Assembly: GCA_036365455.1 (NCBI GenBank)
Contig: JAWQUS010000003.1
Coordinates: forward strand, 5,786,001 to 5,850,000
Direction: 5' to 3'
Source: Macrosoma leucophasiata
Lineage: Eukaryota > Arthropoda > Insecta > Lepidoptera > Hedylidae
DNA: 64,000 nucleotides
In this document: piece by piece, positions 22,290 to 33,793 of the stretch
Numbering within the stretch: the first letter of the stretch is position 1
How the letters are laid out: every line of letters begins with the position of its first letter
Program-made: the position numbers and the translations under genes
Notes under the pieces: generated by a model
Told to the model about the DNA's origin: nothing
Seen by the model: the letters and a program-made list of their open reading frames with translations, nothing else
Database searches by the model: none

Positions 22290-23170
22290 GCAGACTGTAG
22301 TGAAACACGTTTCAGTGTTTTACGGCTTTGAATATTGCTCTAGAGTGACCAAGAACTCAACACTGTCGATGGGGTCTCGTTTACGCATTTAACTGATCGC
22401 GTAACGATTGATCGATGTCATTTGCGCTCTTGACCGCTTTAATCGCAGTCAGTTTGTGAACGCACCACAAAATATTTAGTGCATTTACAAATTGTAATAA
22501 TATTTAAGACGTCCGTTAGTACATTCACTACTACAATTTTATACAATGTTAATCCAATAGGAATTCAGTGCGTCTTTATTTTCTAAGAACATTCACTACC
22601 ATAATTTTATACAATGTTAATCCAATAGGAATTCAGCGCGTCTTTATTTTCTAAGTTCAGTTGGTTAGTTGGTTTTTAAAAAAGTGTGTGAGTTCATGAA
22701 AATATCTAACGCATAACACACTAATTGCTACTGATGGATTGAGTGCCCGCCTAACTCTAATGCTTTCGTTTAGGAAGTTATGTTATCAGTTTCGTACCGC
22801 CTTTAAAAACATTTTGCTCTTAAGTATATATCTGCGGTCGAAAACACTTCCCGGAAAAAGTTAACAAAAGCTAAACAAAAGTATTAGAGTTGGGCGGTCG
22901 GTCCCAGCTCGTAGTGTGATTCGCTTCAGTGTGTATTAGTTCGCATCAAAGTGGCTCCTGTGAGTGACCACGTACCTACTCGTACCTACTCATCACTGTC
23001 GACGTGGTTTCTCGTTCCTGATAATGCATTTAACCGAGGTGACCGCGTGATGATTGCTCGGTGTCATTTGCGCTTTTCACAGCTTTGACCGCAAAGTCTG
23101 CCTTATGTTTGATGCATTAACATATAATGATTGTTGCATTAAGTCCGTCTTAATGTACCACCTCTGTGCA
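22290..23170. repeat. diverged duplication plus a 68-bp tandem pair
   Basis: The order AGTGACCA..., CACTGTCGA-G-GGT-TCTCGTT, CATTTAAC, GATTG-TCG, GTGTCATTTGCGCT-TT occurs at about 22330-22450 and 22965-23110. A third weaker trace lies near 22010. At 22522-22656 a 68-bp unit (ACATTCACTAC...TTTATTTTCTAAG) is present twice with few differences. Confidence 0.65.
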
Positions 23171-24020
23171 TTAAGAAAATAAATAGAAAAATAAAATATG
23201 AAGTACGGGAAGTATATGTATATTTACTTTAAAAACTTTTGTTCATCTAAACAAAGACGATGGGATTTAAATTTCTCAGTTCAAGTAGGCATTGATGTTT
23301 AAACTTGAAACTGAATACTAATGGAATGTAAGAGAAGCAAAAATATAAGAAAAACATTACAACCCTATAATTGTATTATTTAGTTTACGCAATAACACAC
23401 GCGAGTGAACTTTAAAAATTAAAGAAAAAACGGAAAGAAAAATTTTGACTTCCTTTTCCGTTTTTTTTTTAACCCTGTAATTGTGAGTACACTTAGGACG
23501 AAATAATTTTTGACTTTGATTCTATGTGCGTCAATAGAAGGAGCTTCCTATAGGTAGGTATATGGTAGTGATTTTCATAACCGGGTGCGACTGCAGAAAA
23601 TTTATTGTAAAATAGAGAAAAATGTACCCGAGTTTGAGAAAGGCGCTTGGATTATTTTCTTTCGGGAGCAATTTCTCTTGTATAATTTCAAACAACTTTC
23701 TGATTTTATCGTTTTTCAGTATCAACCTATTTGTCTTAACTATAATAAACGTCTTTCACATCTTCCTTATATCTCTAAATCTGCCTTATAAATTATAAGT
23801 AACTTCTATTTTATTCATGAAACAAATATAGAAATTAGAGAGCAGTAGCAAATATGATATTCATTAGCGACATGCCTACTGTCTAGTGATTAAGCTAGCT
23901 CGTGTAATTGACTTGTAATCGAAGCATTAATCGCGTCGCCGTGCTTCAAGTATCGATTGTTAGTGTTTGTTAGTCATAACTCCTGATACCATGGACAAAT
24001 GATGTTATGCCATGGACACT
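23171..24020. other. unassigned; includes a family T tail remnant
   Basis: 23405-23455 (ACGGAAAGAAAAATTTTGAC on the plus strand) matches the reversed 3' tail of the tRNA-bearing family T. The rest carries no recognisable signal. Confidence 0.45.
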
Positions 24021-24022
24021 TA

Positions 24023-24167
24023 CTCCCTTATTCATAAACGTGCATTAGATACGTTTTAGCTATAGTATGCTTTGTCTTTGTCAGTTGCATTGTCAAATGT
24101 GCAGGATAGAAAAAGACAAAGGAGAGATTAGTAACACTTTAGTTAAAATAAGTTCATTTATAGGGGG
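24023..24167. mobile_element. MITE family P, copy 2
   Basis: ACTCCCTTATTCATAAACG at the left and CATTTATAGGGGGTTAG at the right flank the family core in inverted orientation (CATTGTCAAATGTGCAGGAT). It is more diverged than copies 1 and 3. Confidence 0.85.
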
Positions 24168-24417
24168 TTAGTATATACAATGAACATAAAAGACTTGGCA
24201 TGAGAGAACATAGCTCAAAGGAGATGTTTGAGAAATGTATGGAGCATGGGCCCACTCTAAGTACAGGTACGTACAATAATGGTTAAAATTATTCTAAGCT
24301 GTATTCAATTATTAATTTTCACCAATCTTGTAGGTATCGTTTTTTGTTCTAATGCAACAAAGGTACAAAATAAATGGTTTAGTGTCAACTGTTGTTTTAA
24401 AATTAAGAAATCAATTA

Positions 24418-24665
24418 AAAGGTATGCTCCGATGGTTCGGGTATAAAGAAAGAATGTCAAATGAGCGAATGATTAAACAGATATACAATGTAAATGGCTG
24501 CAGAGGCTCATGAAGACCAAGACTGACCTACCAAGACCAATAAGTCTTAGGAATCCGCGTACATATATGAAGAGAATGATGAATGTAGAAGAATCACGGG
24601 AGGTATATCACGGGGATATCTGGCGCTTTACACTCTCTGCCTACCCCGTAAGAGAGCTGGCGTGA
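24418..24665 (+). pseudogene. LINE C C-terminal fragment
   Basis: It encodes GMLRWFGYKERMSNERMIKQ, then after small breaks LRNPRTYMKRMMNVEESREV and a final LSAYPVRELA stop. This is the same C-terminal protein end as at 29992-30482. It is truncated at the 5' side and carries indels. Confidence 0.85.
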
Positions 24666-24669
24666 AAAT

Positions 24670-25260
24670 ACATACACCTACATAAATCAATAAAAATTGT
24701 CAGTAGTCCTCTAGATTCTCTACATTAACTAGTAGTTAGTTAATGTTAGACACAGGTTGCAAGATTACTCATCCAATTTGAACTGAAAACGATTAAGTAG
24801 GTAAAAACTTCAAAAAAATCATCTGTTATATTAAAATCCAGTAATGCTGGAGGCATATATTTTATGTTCAATAAAAAGGTAAAAATAATTTCCTGCTAGC
24901 TTGTTGTTTATATATTTGATTAACTTTCGGTTAATTGGCGGAAAACACTCGGAAGAATTACGTTCACGGTAGAAATTCTCATAATAATAAATTAAGAAAT
25001 GTAATTTACTTGTGCGTTGTAAATTGATTTACTGCAGACATTATGCCTGGCTAATTCAAATGTACCTGCTGTGCCTATAAATTAACACCTTTAAAGCTCG
25101 TTCCCTGTAATATTAATTAAGTATTATATGGCTAACGTCATCCGACTTTGTTCGTGTGAAGCTTTCTTTGTCGTGTGCTCAGTTATTAAATACAGTGGAA
25201 ATGCAAATTAAACTTCTTTGATTTACTACAATCGCAATGGTTTCGATATCTACGAGTAAG
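24670..25260. other. no recognised feature
   Basis: AT-rich. No repeat or exon signature was seen. Confidence 0.5.
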
Positions 25261-25264
25261 TGGC

Positions 25265-25500
25265 CAAGTTTAAGATGAGAAATAAGATTCGCATGGGAAC
25301 CAAAGGATTCGACATAGTCCACTGAATGAAGAAACTATAGTGGCAGTGGGCAAAACACATTGTTCGAAGAATCGACGGCCATTGAGAAAAAAGGCGATCT
25401 CGAGTAACAACTGTGTACCCGAAGACGAAGCGTGAGCAGGCTCAGGTGAACCAACGACCTGGTGAATTTCATGGGTTATCACTGAATGACAACGGCACAT
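25265..25500 (+). pseudogene. RTE-type LINE C-terminal coding remnant
   Basis: The plus strand reads KL-WQWAKHIVRRIDGH, matching the conserved K-WAGH-AR-DGRW block near the C-terminus of RTE-clade LINE proteins. RRSRVTTVYPKTKREQ follows where a GRP-rich stretch is usual. Several stops and indels leave no intact frame. Confidence 0.6.
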
Positions 25501-25599
25501 GACCGCTCGTTGTGGTAATCATTTTAGCAATAGCACTACAGCAATGGAAGTCTTTCGGTCGAAATGATGATTAAAACCATAAATGAAATGAAATGAAAA

Positions 25600-25650
25600 A
25601 TGAAAATGAAATCCATGTGAACTGCATGTTAGTTTGTCACTGTAAAATAC
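25600..25650 (+). repeat. family A 3' fragment
   Basis: CCATGTGAACTGCATG and TTAGTTTGTCACTG are the last blocks of family A. The rest of the copy is absent. Confidence 0.55.
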
Positions 25651-26200
25651 ATGCCATATATAATTTATATACCGATACGCACATTCGCAAAATATCTCTT
25701 TCATACGCTTAAAATTATTCCGAAAGCGATTTATGATAGAGCCTAAATCCACTGTAATGAAAACATTTCACATACATCCTAATCCAATAAATAGAAATTC
25801 ATCGCCGTTGTAACTCCAACCACATGATGTTATTTAAGTCGCACGAGAAGTGAACCAGCTTGAAAGCGATTTCCCTAGCTTCATTTATGCGAAACCCCAG
25901 TTATAGGCCGAGAGTTTACGAGTTAGGCGGGGGTCAGACGTGACCCCAACCGTGTTTTTATTGGATTGTGTGTCTGAACTAACTTTACGATTATGCGACT
26001 TTCATGCCATTCAAGTTACGGAGATCAATGTATGTTTTATATTTCAATCATATATCTATGTTTTAATACTGAGTAGTTCTAAAAGTCGTAGCTTTCCGAT
26101 GTAGGAGGTTATACAATTTATTAACCCTTTGTAAAGGTAAATAGTTGTGTAAAACTTATGGATTTATAATCACATGGAACTTAAAAACCAAGTAGAAATT
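25651..26200. other. no recognised gene
   Basis: A patch at 25860-25970 (GGCCGAGAGTTTACGAGTTA, GGCGGGGGTCAGACG) is GC-richer but matches nothing else here. Confidence 0.45.
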
Positions 26201-26203
26201 ATA

Positions 26204-26366
26204 TTTGCGGATTTTTCGCGAAAAAAAAAAGAAACGAGAAACTCCTAACTTCCTCTCTTACCGGTCTTTCCAATCGCTTTCCAGCTACCGTGGTCACGGG
26301 CAGACTGATAAAACGTCGAGTAAGAGAGGAAATTGAGATAGTTGTATAGGCGAGAAAATCCGCAAA
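26204..26366. mobile_element. MITE family Q, copy 1
   Basis: The ends TTTGCGGATTTTTCGC and GCGAGAAAATCCGCAAA are inverted. A CAGCTACCGTGGTCACGGG core is shared with 41557-41775, where it lies in the reverse orientation. Confidence 0.75.
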
Positions 26367-26480
26367 TAGAATTTCTACAATCTATAAGGCACGAAAACAT
26401 CAAAAAACTTTATTAAGAAACAAGTTTATCTGAATTACTCGTACGTATTGTGATAATATACATGAATGCATGTCATCATC

Positions 26481-26699
26481 TTTTTTTTTATGCAATGGAA
26501 GTGGCAAACAAGCATGCAGTTCACATTGATGTTAAGTGATGACTGCAGCCTATAGACACCCAAACAAAGACCAAGGTCAAAATGCAGATGCGTTACCACT
26601 CCTGAGGCCTAAGGTGTTATGCCTCTGTGCCGGAAATTACAGAGCCGTACATTACCACCTAACCGAAATACGATAGTGCTTAACACTACCATTTAGCAA
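26481..26699 (-). repeat. family A repeat
   Basis: The T-run (reverse of the A tail) at 26481 is followed by GGCAAACAAGCATGCAG and the full order of family blocks to CACTACCATTTAGCAAC. The 5' 80 bp of the family is missing. Confidence 0.85.
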
Positions 26700-26707
26700 C
26701 AACAGAG

Positions 26708-26860
26708 AAAATCATCATCATCATCTTTCAGCCGAAAAACGTTCACTACTATAGTACAAGAGCCTCCCAACATGATTGCCACACAAGAACAATCCTGGGC
26801 CGCCGTTATACAGTGATTACCCTCAAACTTCACCAGATCGTCAGTTCCGGGAAAATGTAG
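26708..26860 (-). pseudogene. RTE-type LINE 3' end with short coding remnant
   Basis: AATCATCATCATCATC and TTTCAGCCGAAAAACGTTC, then CTTCACCAGATCGTC, reproduce on the minus strand the end of an RTE-like LINE including the DDLVK codons. It abuts a family A copy. Confidence 0.65.
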
Positions 26861-26869
26861 TAGAATTTT

Positions 26870-28930
26870 GCACATGAACGTTATATAATTATGTCGCCAT
26901 GTCAGTATGTCTACATAAGTGGGAGTTTAAGACATGGCCGCCGAATTATTTACTGCATTAAGTGGTCACAAGGCAGATGAAGATCCCTCAAGGGTTAGTC
27001 TGGGTATAATTAATTGCATAGGTACATCACTATTATCTTAAGCGCGCAATATTTCATGACAATGAAGCATATATTTGTGTACGAAATCGGTATACCTATT
27101 TCATTGCTAAGGAATCATATCGATGTTATATCAGTTCGTGTTTTTATGAAATCTTGTTTTGTGTTCTAATTAGAGATTTTATTATGTTATAGTAGACATT
27201 ATCATTTTAAAACAATTGTTATTAATTGTACTTCCATTCTGTTAGAGTCTACCTAGATTAAAATATTGTTTTCAACGTTTACAAATTCATTGGTAGATTT
27301 TCCTTAACTAATAGTTTTTATAATAATATATTCGTGATTTCACTTCATTATTACTTTTTATTAAAAAAAAGTACATTCGAAAATACTTTAAATTACCGTT
27401 TAATTTTTCGAGGTGAATCACCTGTCTATTTATACCAATCTGGTATAAATACGATCTATTATTTTCTCATGAGATAAGACGACGAATTATAATTGTACAA
27501 GTTGGGCCGAAATAGAAACTACATAGGCGGATGGCACAACAAAATGAAACTAGTCTAATAACATGTCATAAACATGCACTTAAACACGTTGGACACCAGT
27601 GAACTTCAAAGAAGAGCTGAAAATAATGAACTTTACGGAAATAAACTAGTAACTTTTGACTCCAAAATTGTTTTATCGCCCGCTTCACTTTTAATTAATG
27701 GTTTTATTTGTTGTAAACTTTCCTTACTTACCGAGTGTATACTTCTGTTTATGTCTGACTTAGGTATTTAATATATACTAAGACATGAAATGTGCTGTTT
27801 TTTTGTAAAAAGTTGTGAAGTTAGTGCTAAGTTCAATTATGAATATTTTATTATTCACCGCTTAAAATCCTTTGGCACTTCCCACACGCAAAATCTTGTA
27901 AGATCCAAATAACACTTATATATACTTTTATGCACACAAAACAACTTGAGGCGGACTAAATGCTTTAAAGCAGTATCTACTCGTCAACCTTTGGATTGTG
28001 AGGAAAAAGTAAAATGGTGCTGAGCATATTCAAATTAAACAAATGAAAACAGAGAAACTAAGCGATAAGTTTACAATAATATACGGTACTCAATATCAAA
28101 TCTATTGATTTGATTTTAAGTACGACCATAACTGCCTTGAAATAAATAATATACATATTGCTATTTGTTACTTTACAGACAAAATTATTCCAATAGACAT
28201 GACAATTAACTCTAATAGTTTAATTCTGTGTGTATACTGAAAATCAAACGGTCTCTGCAACTAATCACATTTCAATAATAATTTATATTTGATGATTTCA
28301 AATGTTTGTTTTGCATTTAGGAAATTAACTGAATTTTGTTGTATATATTATTAGATAATACTAATGAAATCCACTATTAACGCTACTATGTTTTCAGAAG
28401 AAAATTTTCAAATTTTCATCTATAAGTCTCACAACACTTCATTAACAATTTTACGAAGCGTCTCCGTTGTATCTATGACAGTCAAATTGTGTTTCGGCGT
28501 CACAACGAGCCTTTGTAGGAGGTAACAAAGACATCTACGTCTCCACAAGATCTACGATGCAAATGAAAGAGGTTGTCTTTACTGTTTCTTGTGTTTACCA
28601 TACCAAACAACTGTATGAATCTTTCCAGTTAAACACAGTAACACAGCTTACATACAAAAAACAAAGGCAATTTTTTACGTATGATACCTACCACGCACGA
28701 GTTGTGTATGGAAATTTGATGTGACATACCGAAAATATTTTAATAGACATATTTAAACTTTCACCTCAGTCCAAGAACGTATTAAAGAGTGTGCTTTTAC
28801 CATAAAAGATAATAAAGTAAAATCAAGTGAAGTAATGTTCACTAGTTCGACCTATTAAACAATCATGGCTTATTGCAAGAATATATTTTGGTATCTTACG
28901 GACACAATTATGTACGGCTCCGTAATAAAT
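26870..28930. other. 2 kb without a recognised feature
   Basis: AT-rich. Chance frames only, with no repeat ends or splice-bounded frames found. Confidence 0.5.
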
Positions 28931-28934
28931 TATC

Positions 28935-29085
28935 ACAGAGACATATCAACTAAGGTTTCAGGGTTGACAACGTATCTGCATTTTGAACTCTGGTCTTAGT
29001 GTGAGTGTCTATAGGCTGGAATCATCACTTAACATCAATGTGAACTGTATGCTTGTTTGCGACCTTCATGACATTAAAAAAAATT
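28935..29085 (+). repeat. family A repeat, 5'-truncated
   Basis: CTGCATTTTGAACTCTGGTC, GTGTCTATAGGCTGGAATC and ACATCAATGTGAACTG lead into an A-rich tail at 29074-29083. Confidence 0.8.
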
Positions 29086-29985
29086 GGTTAAGACCACCTG
29101 ACACTAAATGATCAAACGAACTTACCAAGTGAAGTTCGATTAGAATTATGTGAACAGCTTCAATAATGCTTGTGACTGTATATATGTAGTGTTCACGGCA
29201 AAATATGGAGCTGTTATTTTGCGCCATATAATTTATGATCTCATAAAGTTCATAAAACCTCAATAACAATTTTAGAAAATGACTTCGTTGAACGTGTAAC
29301 AATGGGATTGAGTTTCGATATGCGTGGGACGATTTTCTTTGTATGTATAAACACAACATACACAGTAGAAAAGAGTCCATTTTGTTTTCATTCAAATTAA
29401 ATCATCCGTCTGATTATACTGTAGGATTTTTGTTAATTTTATGGATATCTTTTTAAGAGCAAGAAACATTAACCTGTTTTTTTTTAAATTACCTTCTTAT
29501 GCTTCTCTAACAAAAAATCTATTAAATTTTTCTGGTCTTATATCTATCTATACGTCTTACATCCAATTTATTTCTTGTTGTTTCATATTAAAAACACCAA
29601 ACCCTGAAGACACTTTTAACATATTATGTGGTTTATTATATTGCCTTTAAAGTATTACCTAATTCTCTCTATACATTACCAAACAACTATATTTTCATAA
29701 AAGCAAGCGCTTAATGTATTTATTTATTAAATAGGTTTATTATAGAGGAGTACTGAATAAAGCGAGATTGACAACTATTCATTAGCGAGGAACTTTGATG
29801 TAGGTAATCGATTCTGCGCATCGGAAATTTCATTAATTCCGCAAAGAGTAAAGTTAGTTGGCGAAAGTTGTCGGTCCCGCGTCCCGGTCCAAAATTGTTG
29901 ATCAAACTGATCTAGGCATATGAAATTTTGTCTGAAAACACGATATAAATTTTGCAGTGAAATATAATACAATCAGTAATATATT
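29086..29985. other. no recognised feature
   Basis: 29107-29155 repeats the 12425-12475 motif ATCAAACGAACTTAC with GAAGTTCGATT. Otherwise nothing was identified. Confidence 0.45.
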
Positions 29986-29991
29986 TACAAT

Positions 29992-30482
29992 ATGAAATAC
30001 GTTATAAACGGTTTAAAAATATGCAGGAAAGAGCATGAAAGTAAGTTGAACGCGGTCGAGATGAGATCTTTGCGCAAGATCTGCGGTGTATCACTCACCG
30101 ATCGCGTTCGTAATGAAGATGTAAGAAAGAGACTTTGTGTGAATGATAGTATCGGTGTAAAAATGAAAAAAGGCATGCTCCGATGGTTCGGGCATATAGA
30201 AAGAATGTCGAATGAGCGAATGACTAAACAGATATACAATGCGAATGTGGATGGTTGCAGAGGCCCAGGAAGACCAAGGCTGACCTACCATGGTAGGTCA
30301 GCCAAATAGGTCATGACCAAATAGGTCGAGTTCTGTCTGATGGTGGGGTCAAAAGTCTTAGGAATCGGCGTGCATGTATGAAGAGAATGATGAAGGTAGA
30401 CGAGGCACGAGAGGTTTGTCAGAACCGGGATGTCTGGCGCTCTACACTCTCTGCCTACCCCGTTAGGGACCTGGCGTGAAGA
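29992..30482 (+). pseudogene. LINE C C-terminal end, best copy
   Basis: This is the C-terminal part of a non-LTR retrotransposon protein downstream of the reverse transcriptase. It includes EMRSLRKICGVSLTDRVRNE, the conserved GMLRWFGHIERM block and a GRPRLTY motif. After a short duplication of roughly 25 bp that breaks the frame near 30300, it resumes with DQIGRVLSDGGVKSLRNRRA and ends LSAYPVRDLA with a stop at 30478-30480. The polymerase domain is absent, so the copy is 5'-truncated. An ATA(C)AT run follows the stop, as in the other copies (3738, 5128, 24418, 40741). Clade is not assigned. Confidence 0.9.
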
Positions 30483-30765
30483 TACATATATACATATAGA
30501 GAATATTAATTCACTGGGTTGACTATCAAGATTTGGCCGCAAGTATTTTTTATTAAATTATTTTATCTTTAACAGCCAGCAACTCTTATTTGAGGCCGTC
30601 TTAATTTGTCTCCCGTATACCATAATAATGAGAAAAAATAGCTTTAATTTGATATTTATGGCGGGGATGGAGAATATAAACGTACTGACCTGACTAAACC
30701 GATGATTATAGAAACTCCTTAGCAAAGTATTAAACCATACCCAGAGGTTTTATGGACAAGTGTCA

Positions 30766-31180
30766 TCAATGACACTTGTCAGTTAAATTAGAATTTGGAA
30801 ATGAGAAAATAAAGAAAGGCGGTCTGGGCCGGTTCTTTGATAATTCTGTAACTCGATATAGCAATCTAGATTCAGTAATAGTTGGATAACGAGATATAGT
30901 AAGGATTCGCGTGGTACTGAATTGATTGGTAGAAGAGACTTGTATTGTGCAATGAGTATTGGTATTCCGGTAACTGTGTGCCCGGTCGTAAGAGTTTCTT
31001 GCCCGTTCTTCTCTGCCGGCGTAATCGAATGGGCGGATCTTTGGCAATAAACGACTATTGCTTGATCTTCTGCCAAACCTTGTGCTTTATTTCATCACCC
31101 GCTCGAGTTCCCACCTATAGACGCCCACAAACACGAATAAAATATCGGCTTATGGAAAGACACGCAGACAATACTACCTA
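30766..31180 (-). repeat. possible LINE 3' end
   Basis: The minus strand contains GGCAGAGAAGAACGGGCAAG, a word common at lepidopteran LINE ends, with a GC level above background. No second copy in the window confirms the limits. Confidence 0.3.
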
Positions 31181-31199
31181 GATGTCCTAGATTTTCTGA

Positions 31200-32035
31200 C
31201 TGGAGAGGCCCCCTGCCGACATATAAATAATACATGTAACGTCAATTCATATTTTTTGTTTAGTCTTATCTTGCCGTTTGTAAAAGAGAGTATGGAACAT
31301 TCCGTTGATACCTATTTTTAATATTAAGTATTTTTGGACTATTATTTATTTTATTTTGTTTACTTTCACATATTAATCAACGTATCAGTTGTTATTCGCT
31401 TTGATTTTATATTTGTAATTTGACCTATCACAAGCAAATTCTATTATTTCCAAGTGATTAAATGACCTTTTTTATAGGCAACCTAGTAGATATATATCCT
31501 CTAGACTATAAATATGCGTAAAAAATAGGTTTACAGCATATCTGAATGAACGAAATGATTCTGCAGTGGGATCTTAACCCATACTTGGTTACACTAGTAT
31601 AACAAACTGGTGTGACCACGCGTTAGGATTCTTCATCATTAGCTACATTTATTAGGAGGTACTTAATTACCATTATTTTATGATTTCATTTCAGGATGTA
31701 TGTTACGTAGTTTTTTCGATGAAAGCATGGATAATAAATGGTACAGATTACTGAAGAACTCATATTTTATAAAGTGAAACCGCCATGACATGAGTGAGAC
31801 TCATAGACACTGAAATAAAAACTAATCCAACAACAACATGAAACCCAACGAGGTAAATACATAGCGAAGACATCAAGAACAAACAGCCAGTTCCATTTAA
31901 AATTGATTTGACAGATATTTATGTTAGACGGTTCCACGTCATCTGTCATGTTACTATGTGAAAGTGTGGTAAATTAACTTCTAGAAAATGGAACCGAGCT
32001 AGGTACCAAGGGGAGTGTTGTGTCTAGTACTTTTC
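31200..32035. other. no recognised feature
   Basis: AT-rich. No repeat or coding motif was seen. Confidence 0.5.
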
Positions 32036-32152
32036 ACTTTGGCCACCTGTTAGATGGCCCAAAACGTAACCGGCGAATCGTGGGTGTTTGTATGTACGCT
32101 TGAATGCATGCATTTACCTCTGCCTACCCCTTCGGGGATTACAGGCGTAAAG
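32036..32152 (+). repeat. family B SINE-like repeat, 3' half
   Basis: GGCCCAAAACGTAACCGGCG, GAATCGTGGGTGTTTG, CTCTGCCTACCCCTTCGGGG and TTACAGGCGTAAAGTTG are the four 3' blocks of family B. Confidence 0.85.
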
Positions 32153-32466
32153 TTGTTTTTTTTTCTAGTTTTTTTGTCATAATTATATTCGGAAAACAAA
32201 ACGTATTAATGTTCCAGTTCAATTTCGATAGCCATCCACATACTGAATGTATTAAAATCAAAACCACGATGAGGCAAGTGCTTAATGTATCATTCGCAAT
32301 TTGGTGCAATTCACAAACTTTAGCATAATATTATCAAACCAGTATTGTTTTCAGTCGTATACACGAATGTTAGTAAGTTATAATTATTCAGACTGAATAA
32401 TTTAAGCTATTATATAGACTTTGATTTAATTATTTTACTACCACAATTTGACGAGTGAAGTATTGT

Positions 32467-32515
32467 GTACATGTAGTACATGTACAATACAACATTAGTA
32501 CATGTACTAATGTTG
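32467..32515. repeat. two adjacent perfect palindromes
   Basis: 32490-32515 is a 26-bp perfect palindrome centred on GTACATGTAC. The preceding 32467-32485 is a second near-palindrome, ACATGTAGTACATGT. Confidence 0.8.
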
Positions 32516-32718
32516 TCTTGTAATTTGATAATTTAAAGACTTAAAGAAAAGTTAACGTCGGGAAATTTTCAAAATGCAAACTTACATTCGAAAACAAAAG
32601 TTAAACTCGATTATGCGACTAATTATCCTGTAATGAAATAAAGTGTTAACAAATCGGCCAAAAAAATTGATCATATTAACCAAAAACAATTGATATGATG
32701 TGTTAAACTCTACTCTAC

Positions 32719-32791
32719 ACTTCGGTAGCTTAGAGGTAAAGCGGCTGGACTGGTTATCCTGAGGTCGCAGGTTCAATTCCTGCCCGAAGTC
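32719..32791 (+). repeat. tRNA-like element (family T), well-paired copy
   Basis: Acceptor arms ACTTCGG and CCGAAGT pair fully. The D arm (GCTT/AAGC) and T arm (GCAGG/CCTGC around TTCAATT, B box at 32770-32780) are intact. The anticodon stem has a mismatch and the expected T33 is not present, so no anticodon can be assigned with trust. AAATTTTTC follows, as in the other copies, marking it as a retroposed tRNA-like sequence. Confidence 0.65.
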
Positions 32792-33020
32792 AAATTTTTC
32801 GCATGTGTTATTGCGAAAAACAAATAGTACAATTATACTCTACTTACCTACAATTCAAAACGCGGCACCATGCCCTCACATCGTTCGTAAATATCAATGC
32901 ACTACATTTATCCGAGAAGCGAACAACAAATTAATACTCCAAACAAAACAATCTCGAGTTACGAAAGGTTCGATACAAACTACAACGGAAACATTCATTA
33001 AATAATGGCGAGTAACTTAC

Positions 33021-33392
33021 TAAGAGCGCTCTTGACTGTAGTCCTCGTACAATCCCAGATGAAATGAAAAAAACGAACGAACCTCACTTTCAACGGAATC
33101 CTTTCTGGGGGAGGTTCTGCGTCTAAAAACCTAACTCTTTTTTTCACCGACTTCCCTTTATTCTTTTTGCCAGACCTATTGCTTTTCACTAAGCTCGGTT
33201 TCGGTTTCACTTCATTTGGGGTTTCATTCGTTTTCAACACATTCACACTCACTGTATTTGATTCCGCAATACCGACACAAGAATTGTTCGCGCCTACATT
33301 TTTTACGACACTCTCTTTGATGTCTAAAGGACCTATTTCGGTTTTTCCTGGGGCCGTACGATATTTAAAAGCCGTATTTATATTGGAAATCA
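33021..33392 (-). CDS. probable internal exon of an unidentified gene
   Basis: On the minus strand an AAACAG acceptor (33393-33398) opens a 124-codon frame that ends at a perfect GTAAGT donor (33015-33020) in phase 1. There is no ATG in the frame, and a stop lies just upstream of the acceptor, which suits an internal exon. The peptide is polar for about 70 residues, then lysine-rich (SGKKNKGKSVKKRVRF), then ends FVRFFHFIWDCTRTTVKSAL. KRVRF at about residue 85 is a consensus RVxF-type PP1 docking motif. That short motif is common by chance, so a phosphatase link is only a suggestion. The C-terminal block resembles the exon at 45713-45891 (LFHYVRSAWTGVKFAL), with the same splice phase at the same codon, so the two are probably paralogous or alternative exons. 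I do not recognise the gene. Confidence 0.5.
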
Positions 33393-33765
33393 CTGTTTAT
33401 TCGTAGAATGCCACAAAATAATTATACGCACAGCACGAGCGAGTATTTAGAGAGTTTACTATTACAACTATGTTTTGTAACAACATCGCTTGTAGACGAT
33501 ACTTGGCTATGTTTCAACATTTGTCATATATACTGTACTTATATATTAATAATAGAAACATTAATTATTGTTAAGTCCATTTTAATTTAATCGAAGAGTT
33601 CTACTAAAATGGAGTGTGTTTGGTTAAGTGCCAATTTGTATTGAGTGGTCTTAGCTATAAATATACATTTCGGATTAGATATATTAAACAATATTATTAC
33701 AAATAGATTATCATATGAATGGAATAAATTGCATAGCATTTGGGTTGTAAATATTTGTGGTGTGA
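33393..33765. other. no recognised feature
   Basis: This lies between the exon acceptor and the Tc1-like element. It would be intron if the exon is real. Confidence 0.4.
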
Positions 33766-33793
33766 TAAGTGGGTGGCCAAATTATTAGGGACA

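Noticed and set aside
30766..31181. Gene in overlapping frames on both strands
   Set aside because: Frames overlap in opposite strands, start without ATG, and the GGCAGAGAAGAACGGGCAAG word is typical of LINE ends.
32719..32791. Functional tRNA gene
   Set aside because: Acceptor, D and T arms pair, but the anticodon stem has a mismatch and the loop lacks a normal T33. Sister copies carry the same retroposon tail, so it is tRNA-derived repeat DNA.
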